Below are positions 1 through 5,556 of a stretch of DNA of 22,229 nt, in pieces. This DNA comes from Candidatus Colicola coprequi (GTDB lineage: Bacteria > Bacteroidota > Bacteroidia > Bacteroidales > Paludibacteraceae). Under the pieces are notes generated by a model. It was not told where the DNA came from and searched no databases. It saw nothing but the letters and a program-made list of their open reading frames with translations. The stretch spans positions 1 through 22,229 of the forward strand of contig JAGHSR010000004.1 of NCBI GenBank assembly GCA_018065765.1, read 5' to 3'. A program made the position numbers and the translations under genes. The stretch's first letter is position 1, and every line of letters starts with the position of its first letter.

Positions 1-1299
1 AATGCCCTCAATAACGCTCCCGAAGGAACACCTTTTAAGGAAGGGCAACAAGTAACCCTGACCGTTGGTACAGGTGACAACGCCAATCAAGCCGCTCCTC
101 GCAAGGTGGCAGGTAGAGACAACACCACGGATAATCGAATCGACTTTACTTGGGAAGAAGGCGATAAGATTTTAGTGAAGGTAGGTGACAAAACCGCTGA
201 GTTTACACTGAGTTCCGAACCCGGTTTGAATGAAGGCGAGTTTGTAGGTACTATGCCCGCAGCCGGCAGCACATTTGATATTCAGTATCCTGTTGAGGCA
301 CCCGATTTGAGCGCACAGGTTTATTCCACTACCAAAACTATCCCTGCCGACAAGATGCTCTTTACGGCAACCAATTGCACATTAGGTGTTAATGCAACCC
401 TCCAAGCTCAATATGCAATGGTGCAACTCAACCTCTTTGGCACGGATAAGACTGTTGGTAAGATTGTGTTCACCAACAAGACCGCCAATCCTGCTGTATC
501 TTACACCCTGACCTGCACCGGTGGTGTGGCAATTGGTACTACTTCGGCAGAGGCTACTCCTTTCTATATGGTTGTTCCTGCGAGCACGTATCTGTTCGAG
601 GCAGAGATATATGATAATGCCACAACTCCTGCCAAGATTTGCTCTTTCGCAACTTCTGCTGCTAAAACCTTTACAGCCGGCGAGTGCCTAAATATGCCTG
701 CAAAAGAGGTGGCTGACCCCTATAATGGTCACGCATACGTTGACCTTGGCTTGAGCGTTAAATGGGCAACCTGCAATGTGGGTGCTACCACTCCCGAAGG
801 CTATGACGACTATTTCGCTTGGGGCGAAACAAGTACCAAAACCACCTATGATTGGAGTACGTATTTTGATACGAATGATGATGGTTTAACATTCCAGAAG
901 TACTATCTCGACGGAGGCAAGACTGTTCTTGACCCAGAAGATGACGCTGCTCATGTGAATTGGGGAGGCAGTTGGCGTATGCCTACCAAGGCAGAGATGG
1001 ACGAATTGTTAGATGGAAGTAAGTGCGCCAAAGAGTGGACTACACTAAATAACGTGAATGGTTATAAATTTACCAGCCTAGTATCTGGTTATGAGAATAA
1101 CTCAATCTTTTTGCCCGCTGCCGGCTACTACAACGGTTCGTCGCGCGCAGGTGCCGGTTCCATCGGCTTCTACTGGTCCTCTTCGCTCTACGATGACTAC
1201 TCGGGCAGCGCGTACCGCCTCTACTTCAATTCGTCAAGCGTGGTTTGGGGCAACTTCTATCGCAGCTACGGGCTACCCGTGCGCCCCGTGTGCAAGTAA
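1..1299 (+). CDS. Surface protein with fimbrillin-like N-terminal part and FISUMP/DUF1566-type C-terminal domain (5' partial)
   Basis: The frame is open from base 1, so the start and any lipoprotein signal lie outside the window; the GTG at 106 is not a convincing start. The first ~230 residues (to about base 720) are Thr/Ala/Val-rich, with a fimbrillin-like pattern (ITFTWEEGDKI-like segment near 142-171). From base 721 the text changes to YNGHAYVDLGLSVKWATCNV and a YDDYFAWGE segment, the hallmark of the Bacteroidota FISUMP/DUF1566-type domain, then WGGSWRMPT, FYWSSS and a C-terminal GLPVRPVCK. This domain class has a C-type-lectin-like fold in known relatives and is often a diversity-generating retroelement target. 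The last 60 codons (1117-1296) have 48 G/C third positions against 26 in the previous 60, which marks a probable variable region. Probable role: exported ligand-binding or adhesion protein; the ligand is unknown. Domain naming is from motif recognition only. Confidence 0.85.
   Translation, partial: NALNNAPEGTPFKEGQQVTLTVGTGDNANQAAPRKVAGRDNTTDNRIDFTWEEGDKILVKVGDKTAEFTLSSEPGLNEGEFVGTMPAAGSTFDIQYPVEAPDLSAQVYSTTKTIPADKMLFTATNCTLGVNATLQAQYAMVQLNLFGTDKTVGKIVFTNKTANPAVSYTLTCTGGVAIGTTSAEATPFYMVVPASTYLFEAEIYDNATTPAKICSFATSAAKTFTAGECLNMPAKEVADPYNGHAYVDLGLSVKWATCNVGATTPEGYDDYFAWGETSTKTTYDWSTYFDTNDDGLTFQKYYLDGGKTVLDPEDDAAHVNWGGSWRMPTKAEMDELLDGSKCAKEWTTLNNVNGYKFTSLVSGYENNSIFLPAAGYYNGSSRAGAGSIGFYWSSSLYDDYSGSAYRLYFNSSSVVWGNFYRSYGLPVRPVCK
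1111..1299 (+). other. Candidate DGR variable region (VR) in the 3' end of the surface protein gene
   Basis: From about base 1111 to the stop, the gene changes character. Candidate variable positions carry TAC, AAC, ATC, TTC, GAC, GGC, AGC, CGC and a few NNT codons. They are separated by a fixed frame rich in GC (GGC TTC TAC TGG TCC TCT TCG CTC at 1165-1188, GGGCTACCCGTGCGCCCC at 1270-1287). NNC codons are what adenine-directed mutagenesis of AAC template codons produces. The segment covers the end of the lectin-like domain, the normal place of a VR. No reverse transcriptase and no second copy (template repeat) is visible in the window, so any retroelement must lie elsewhere. The boundaries are approximate. 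Confidence 0.55.
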
Positions 1300-1331
1300 T
1301 ATCTCTGACAAGTTAATTGTTTGAACGAATA

Positions 1332-1366
1332 CGACCGCTTCGAGTAATCGAGGCGGTTGTTTTTTT
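1332..1366 (+). terminator. Rho-independent terminator after the surface protein gene
   Basis: A 12-bp stem (CGACCGCTTCGA with TCGAGGCGGTTG, including G-T wobbles) closes a GTAA tetraloop at 1344-1347 and is followed by seven T. It lies 32 bases after the stop codon. In DGR targets a hairpin just after the variable region can also promote retrohoming; this hairpin could serve as that, but its loop is not the GRNA type described for known examples. Confidence 0.85.
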
Positions 1367-1379
1367 GTCCGCTCTCGTT

Positions 1380-1446
1380 GCGCCTCCGGCGCGTCCTCAC
1401 ATCATTCGCATCATTAGCCGCTTGCGGCGTCATCATTCGCATCATT
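1380..1446. repeat. Small intergenic palindromic repeat cluster
   Basis: GCGCC-TCC-GGCGC forms a hairpin at 1380-1392. A 16-base sequence, CATCATTCGCATCATT, occurs at 1400-1415 and again at 1431-1446. The two copies flank a GCCGC-TT-GCGGC hairpin at 1417-1428. No plausible gene covers it. It looks like a REP/MITE-type intergenic element, but copy number elsewhere cannot be judged here. Confidence 0.6.
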
Positions 1447-1457
1447 TACAAATTTAC

Positions 1458-1524
1458 ATCGTGCACCGTGCATCGTGCATCGTGAACCGTGCATTGTGCA
1501 TTGTGCATTGTGAACCGTGCACCG
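1458..1524. repeat. Heptanucleotide tandem array A (GTGCATC family)
   Basis: Nine imperfect 7-base units plus a partial one. On the + strand the units read ATCGTGC, ACCGTGC, ATTGTGC or ATCGTGA/ATTGTGA. It is intergenic, between the surface protein gene and the end of the minus-strand operon. The complement (GATGCAC, AATGCAC) matches the units of the array at 2097-2128, in opposite orientation. Confidence 0.9.
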
Positions 1525-1682
1525 AATAAAATGCCACCTAATAATATAAATATAGCAATCAATTAAGCATTTACCCGACCCATCGCGTTCGGCAACAAGG
1601 GATAGACCCTATAGGTGCTATAGGTCGCTGCGCTGTATGGGGGTAAGAACGCTGCGCGATAGGATGTAGGAGAGGTATGAGT
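1525..1682. other. Intergenic stretch between convergent transcription units
   Basis: No gene is visible. It holds an imperfect inverted repeat at 1605-1626 (GACC/TATAG with CTATA/GGTC, one bulged C, 3-base loop) and a direct repeat of CGCTGCGC near 1627 and 1650. The hairpin lies 57 bases past the end of the wbqC-like gene but has no T-run in that direction, so calling it a terminator would be a guess. Confidence 0.5.
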
Positions 1683-2438
1683 TTAGTGATCGAATAGATG
1701 GCTCAGTACGCTGGGTTGATTTTCCCACGGGAATGCGAGTGGACCGTGCCATGAAGAGGTGTAGGGGAAGCCTACCCCCGACCCCTCCCTAAAGGGAAGG
1801 GAGTGAGAGTGAGAGGGAGAGGGAAAGGGAAAGTTGGTGATTGGGGGGATGTGTTGGAGTAGGGAGAGAATGGTATCGTTGAGGAGGGTGTTGAAATCTA
1901 TCAAAAACGTGTATTGGCGCTCATAGAACGGACGCAAGTAGTCCTCAAAATACTGGAAGTAAGGTGTGTGTCGATAAATTGCCTCGATGGTATGCCAGTG
2001 CTGCTGTTGCCACGCAAGTTGGTATGTGATACGAACATCACGTGTCAACTGCTTGGAATTGGCTTTAGCAACGGGGATGGTGAGAAGGAGGGGAGAGATG
2101 CACGATGCACGATGCACAATGCACGATGTTGTTAGATTGGAGATTGAAGATTGGTGATTGGTGATTGGTGATTGGTGATTGGTTATTGGTGATTGGTAGT
2201 GAGAGGGAGAGGGGAAGGGAGGGACTAACAGGGCACGATTGCGCAAGGTGCGTTTGGGGAAATTTTCGCACACCTCAATCTGTGCTTCCGGCAACAGGCG
2301 GAAGTACTCAAGCGGAGGAAGATATGCGGTAGGGAGGAACAAAGGAGAATGGAGAATTGAGAATGGAGAATGCAGAATGCAAAATGCAGAATGCCGAATG
2401 CAAAATGCAAAATGGAGAATGCAGAATGCAAAATGCAA
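1683..2438 (-). CDS. WbqC-like family protein, interrupted by in-frame repeat blocks
   Basis: Residues 33-72 (LFLPTAYLPPLEYFRLL...LRNRALLV) and 116-195 (LLLTIPVAKANSKQLTRDVRI, WQQQHWHTIEAIYRHTPYFQ, YLRPFYERQYTFLIDFNTLL) match the WbqC-like family (PF08889), often found after dapB-lepB in Bacteroidales. Residues 1-32 are pure translation of a heptamer array (HFAFCIL-type units). Residues 73-115 are an insert made of FPSPSH, PITNHQS and SCIVHRA units. Residues 202-225 repeat FPFPSPSH and add LPFREGSGVGF. Without these blocks the gene is about the size of a normal family member, though its C-terminal part seems shortened. ATG at 2438 lies inside the array; TTG at 2342, just before FLPTAYLPP, fits family starts better. 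Role: WbqC proteins are associated with surface glycan loci, but no activity can be read here. It may be degenerate. Confidence 0.68.
   Translation of the reverse strand: MHFAFCILHFAFCIRHSAFCILHSPFSILHSPLFLPTAYLPPLEYFRLLPEAQIEVCENFPKRTLRNRALLVPPFPSPSHYQSPITNHQSPITNHQSSISNLTTSCIVHRASCISPLLLTIPVAKANSKQLTRDVRITYQLAWQQQHWHTIEAIYRHTPYFQYFEDYLRPFYERQYTFLIDFNTLLNDTILSLLQHIPPITNFPFPSPSHSHSLPFREGSGVGFPYTSSWHGPLAFPWENQPSVLSHLFDH
1769..1833. repeat. Palindrome plus purine hexamer repeat inside the wbqC-like gene
   Basis: TCCCT-AA-AGGGA (1786-1797) sits within a CCCCCGACCCC-type block, followed by hexamer units GAGTGA/GAGGGA/AAGGGA at 1801-1833. On the minus strand it encodes FPSPSHSHSLPF followed by REGSGVGF. 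Bases 1809-1830 recur with one mismatch at 2199-2220 in the same gene. Confidence 0.8.
2097..2128. repeat. Heptanucleotide array C (GATGCAC)
   Basis: Four 7-base units (GATGCAC three times, AATGCAC once) plus GATG. It lies inside the wbqC-like frame and encodes SCIVHRASCI on the minus strand. It is the same unit family as the array at 1458-1524, inverted. Confidence 0.9.
2135..2197. repeat. Heptanucleotide array D (GATTGGT)
   Basis: Nine 7-base units: GATTGGA, GATTGAA, then GATTGGT seven times with one TATTGGT variant. It encodes PITNHQS units on the minus strand. The unit has no stop codon in any minus frame but has TGA in a plus frame. Confidence 0.92.
2199..2220. repeat. Second copy of the purine-rich 22-mer
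   Basis: The 22 bases match 1809-1830 with a single mismatch. Both copies are read in the same frame on the minus strand, so PFPSPSH occurs twice in the protein (about residues 74-80 and 204-210). Confidence 0.85.
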
Positions 2439-2459
2439 AATGCAAAATGCAGAATGGAG
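2348..2459. repeat. Heptanucleotide array E (AATGCAA/AATGGAG)
   Basis: Sixteen contiguous 7-base units (AATGCAA, AATGCAG, AATGGAG, AATTGAG, AATGCCG). The array begins 5 bases from the TTG that best fits the wbqC start and ends one base from the lepB stop codon (2461-2463). It therefore fills the whole lepB-wbqC junction. All three minus frames through it are open. Confidence 0.93.
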
Positions 2460-2460
2460 G

Positions 2461-3858
2461 TTAGTTTTTGGCTTTTTTACCGATGCGGTTCCAGCGGATG
2501 TGTCCTTTGAACCAAGGATTGTCTTTCTCGATGCTGAGCCATATAAACACAGGACGTCCTACAATGTGATCTTCCGGCACAAACCCCCAATAACGGCTGT
2601 CAGCCGAATTATGACGATTGTCCCCTTGCATCCAATAGTAGTCCATCGCAAACGTGTATTCCTCTCCAACCTGCATGGGCTGATGTTCGTAAGCCGAGGC
2701 GATACGCTGATACAGCCAGTAGTTGTCTTCTGTAATCATCACTTTATCCCCACGGCGAGGAATATATATAGGTCCATAATTATCTCGAGTCCAGTCGTTG
2801 TGTCCCAATGGATAAACAGCCCCTCCGTCCATTTCCGGCTCAACTTGCATGGATAGCACGTGGGGGTTCTTGCTCAGTTCGGTTCTCATAGTTTCCGTCA
2901 GTGGGAAACGATACAATCCCGGCATGGGTTGATGGCGATCGTCCCGATTGATTCCTATGCGGCTCAAATATCCATCGGTGAGTATGTGTCCATCGGTCTC
3001 AACCAAGTAGTTGAGTTGCACCCCTTCGCGTTTGGGTTCTTGTTGCCATTCACCGGACGAGGATGACAGTTTGGTGAAAACGATGTTGTCTATTATTTTA
3101 AGCGAATCCCCCGGTGTTCCCACACAACGTTTGACATAGTTCTCGCGGCGGTCAACGGGACGATAGACTATATCCCCAAACACATCTTGTCGGTTGTGCA
3201 CCATAGATTTGCCGTAGTAGTAACACAGGGTGTAGTAGTCGGGGTTTTGCATTTTGAGGCACACGGTATCGCCTGTGGGGAAATTGAACACTACTATATC
3301 CCCTTTTTGGGGGGATGTCCACCCCTTGAGTCGCTTGTATTCCCATTGTGGATTTTGGATATAGGATTTCCCCCCTCCCAACCATGTAGGCATAGTGTGC
3401 TGAACGAGAGGCATACTGAGCGGCGTATTAGGGACGCGTGCTCCGTAAGCCATCTTGCTAACAAACAAGAAATCACCCACACGCAAGGATTTCTCCAACG
3501 ATGAGGAGGGAATCTGGTAGTTTTGGAAGATATATAGATTGATAAAGTACACCGCTACCAAGGCAAATACGATGGCATCAATCCACGAGCAGAGGGTATA
3601 GAGTCCCTTGTTGGTGTCCTTGTATTTGCGCCACCAAGACCAGTGGATGAACTTAGTAGTGAACGCATCAACGATGATTGGCAGTATCGCCAGCCATCCC
3701 AACGAAGACCAATCCCCCCACGATACCCATATGATGAACGCCACATAGAGCCCTCCCCATACAGAGCCTGCTATCCATCCCTTGGTTGGGACGTTGGTTA
3801 TACGTTGTTTAAGATTACTGATTTCAGATGGATGGTTGTTTTTTTGATCGTGATTCAT
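2461..3858 (-). CDS. lepB: Signal peptidase I (leader peptidase)
   Basis: An S26 serine-lysine protease that removes signal peptides on the outer face of the cytoplasmic membrane. The catalytic serine is S120 in IPSSSLEKSLRVGDFL, and the general-base lysine is K243 in YVKRCVGTPGDSL. The conserved box MQGDNRHNSADSRYWG (about 410-425) and IVGRP follow. It has 465 residues, longer than the E. coli enzyme, with two or three hydrophobic segments before the serine (about 30-46, 52-66, 92-111) and a long insert between K243 and the GDNR box; such long forms are usual in Bacteroidota. The start ATG lies 35 bases inside dapB, and both are co-directional, so translation is probably coupled. Its stop abuts the heptamer array at 2348-2459. 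Confidence 0.96.
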   Translation of the reverse strand: MNHDQKNNHPSEISNLKQRITNVPTKGWIAGSVWGGLYVAFIIWVSWGDWSSLGWLAILPIIVDAFTTKFIHWSWWRKYKDTNKGLYTLCSWIDAIVFALVAVYFINLYIFQNYQIPSSSLEKSLRVGDFLFVSKMAYGARVPNTPLSMPLVQHTMPTWLGGGKSYIQNPQWEYKRLKGWTSPQKGDIVVFNFPTGDTVCLKMQNPDYYTLCYYYGKSMVHNRQDVFGDIVYRPVDRRENYVKRCVGTPGDSLKIIDNIVFTKLSSSSGEWQQEPKREGVQLNYLVETDGHILTDGYLSRIGINRDDRHQPMPGLYRFPLTETMRTELSKNPHVLSMQVEPEMDGGAVYPLGHNDWTRDNYGPIYIPRRGDKVMITEDNYWLYQRIASAYEHQPMQVGEEYTFAMDYYWMQGDNRHNSADSRYWGFVPEDHIVGRPVFIWLSIEKDNPWFKGHIRWNRIGKKAKN

Positions 3859-4468
3859 AGATATGTTCTGCTTCTATCATAGCTCCCAAGGCAAATCCTT
3901 CGCGCCCCTTGGCTATGTGTGTGATGATTATTGTGTCTTGTGGTGAATCCCATGTGACAATATGCGTGCCGGGAACCTCTCCCTCACGTATGGACTCTAT
4001 CTCCACCTGACCGATGGCTTCTGCCAAGGTTTTGGCAGTGCCGGAAGGTCTGTCCAGTTTGTGAATATGGTGCACCTCCGTGATGGATGGTGTGTACTGT
4101 GAGTACGGTTGCAAATAGTGTGCCAAATGTTGATTGAGTTCAAAAAAAACATTGACTCCGATGGAGAAATTGCTCTTCCAAACCAACGTTTCGCCCACTT
4201 GTTTTGCCTCTTGCTTCAGTCGTTCAGCGTTCCAACCTGTAGTACCTGCAACCACAGGGATATGCTTCTTCCATGCGCGTCGGATATTGCTTTCCGCTGT
4301 GTCGGGAGTAGTGAACTCAATCGCCACATCTGCCGAACTGAATGCCTCAGAATCGAAGTCGTCGATATTGTCTCTATCGATGCGGGCTACAATCTCATGT
4401 CCACGGTTTAGGGCTATTTGTTCCAGCACGTGCCCCATCTTGCCATATCCTATTAGTGCGATTTTCAT
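3824..4468 (-). CDS. dapB: 4-hydroxy-tetrahydrodipicolinate reductase, short form
   Basis: NAD(P)H-dependent reductase of the diaminopimelate/lysine pathway, which feeds the residue MurE adds to peptidoglycan. It shows the N-terminal nucleotide motif IGYGKMG (6-12), IEFTTP, AGTTGW, SNFSIGVNVFF, and the catalytic and substrate stretch EVHHIHKLDRPSGTAKTLAE (about 132-151). GREGFALGAM near the end is also family-typical. At 214 residues it is shorter than the roughly 250 usual in Bacteroidota: the loop before EVPGTHIV is short, and the usual C-terminal GVFTM/L tail is replaced by HIYESRSKKQPSI. The start ATG shares one base with the murG stop (TAATG), a sign of coupled translation. Confidence 0.93.
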   Translation of the reverse strand: MKIALIGYGKMGHVLEQIALNRGHEIVARIDRDNIDDFDSEAFSSADVAIEFTTPDTAESNIRRAWKKHIPVVAGTTGWNAERLKQEAKQVGETLVWKSNFSIGVNVFFELNQHLAHYLQPYSQYTPSITEVHHIHKLDRPSGTAKTLAEAIGQVEIESIREGEVPGTHIVTWDSPQDTIIITHIAKGREGFALGAMIEAEHIYESRSKKQPSI

Positions 4469-5553
4469 TATTTTTCTTTTCGTAGATTCGCCAATCGTAT
4501 AACCTGCTCAGCGATACGTCGAGCAGAATCGGGTTGTGCCATAGTCAGAGCGTGCTCACGCAATGTCTTCAAGCGGGCGGTGTCTTTAATAAGACTAAGC
4601 GCTGTAGCCACGAGTGAAGAACTTGCATCTACGTCTTTGACCAGTACGGCTGCATCCTTGTTGACCAGTGCCATGGCATTGTGTGTCTGATGATCCTCTG
4701 CCACATTGGGTGAGGGGACGAGTATAGCCGGTTTGCCTAATAGGCAAATTTCGCTGATGGAACTGGCACCTGCACGCGAAATGACCAAGTCGGCTTGGGC
4801 ATATGCCATAGGCATATCCGTAAGGAAGTCCGTACATTGCAACCACTCACCGGCATAGGGAGCTGCTGCCTGTTGGCATTGCTCAAAATAAGCTTTACCG
4901 GTTTGCCAAATGACACGTACGCCAGCGTCTCGTAAATCACCCAATCCGGCAGCAATAGCCTGATTGACGGTGCGCGCACCCAAACTGCCACCGATGATAA
5001 GCAGAGTAGGTGAGGATGGAGCATCGCACATTAAATTTGTCGGGGCGAGGAGGTTTTGGCGAACAGGATTGCCCGTGAGGATAATTTTCTCCTTGGGGAA
5101 GAATCGTTCCATACCTTCATATGCCACACAGATGACATCGGCATCGTTTTTGAGCAGTTTGTTGGTTACTCCCGCAAATCCGTTTTGCTCCTGCAACAGG
5201 ACAGGTACGCCCATACGTGCTGCTACCTTCATGGCAGCTCCACTGGCGTATCCGCCCACCCCTACAGCAACGTCCGGAGCAAAATTACGAACAATACGGC
5301 GAGCCCGGATAAGTGAACGGCATAGGTCAAATAATACACCGATATTGCGCAATAAGTGTCGGCGGTCAAATCCACGTACGGGCAAACCGACAATCTGATA
5401 ACCAGCCTCCGGCACACGTTGCATCTCCATGCGACCTAAAGCACCTACAAACAAAATCTGTGCTTCTGAATCCAATTCACGAAGCGCATTAGCAATACTG
5501 ACTGCGGGGAAAATATGTCCACCGGTCCCTCCGCCGGAAATAAGATATTTCAT
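4468..5553 (-). CDS. murG: UDP-N-acetylglucosamine:lipid I GlcNAc transferase MurG
   Basis: Peripheral membrane GT28 glycosyltransferase that converts lipid I to lipid II, the last cytoplasmic step of peptidoglycan precursor synthesis. Motifs in order: GGGTGGHIFPA (7-17), GGYASGAA (100-107), LLQEQNGFAGVTNK (119-132), GNPVR (161-165), GGSLGAR (188-194) and the UDP-GlcNAc site SRAGASSISEI (259-269). It has 361 residues, normal for the family. It starts 3 bases after the ftsW stop, and its stop overlaps the dapB start by one base. Confidence 0.97.
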   Translation of the reverse strand: MKYLISGGGTGGHIFPAVSIANALRELDSEAQILFVGALGRMEMQRVPEAGYQIVGLPVRGFDRRHLLRNIGVLFDLCRSLIRARRIVRNFAPDVAVGVGGYASGAAMKVAARMGVPVLLQEQNGFAGVTNKLLKNDADVICVAYEGMERFFPKEKIILTGNPVRQNLLAPTNLMCDAPSSPTLLIIGGSLGARTVNQAIAAGLGDLRDAGVRVIWQTGKAYFEQCQQAAAPYAGEWLQCTDFLTDMPMAYAQADLVISRAGASSISEICLLGKPAILVPSPNVAEDHQTHNAMALVNKDAAVLVKDVDASSSLVATALSLIKDTARLKTLREHALTMAQPDSARRIAEQVIRLANLRKEK

Positions 5554-5556
5554 GAT

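Noticed and set aside
1317..1529. Plus-strand reading frame of 70 codons after the surface protein gene
   Set aside because: It spans the terminator, small palindromes and heptamer array A, so its length is explained by stop-free repeats.
1300..1680. DGR template repeat or accessory gene directly downstream of the variable region
   Set aside because: No second copy of the 1111-1299 sequence and no reverse transcriptase frame is visible in the window.
1300..1682. tRNA or other stable RNA gene
   Set aside because: No cloverleaf, TTCRA arm or CCA end could be recognised; the region is explained by repeats.
1458..2459. CRISPR-like array
   Set aside because: Units are 7 bases and directly contiguous with no spacers; no cas genes nearby.
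2239..2856. Plus-strand reading frame of 205 codons
   Set aside because: It lies antisense to lepB and runs through the stop-free heptamer array; no recognisable motifs.
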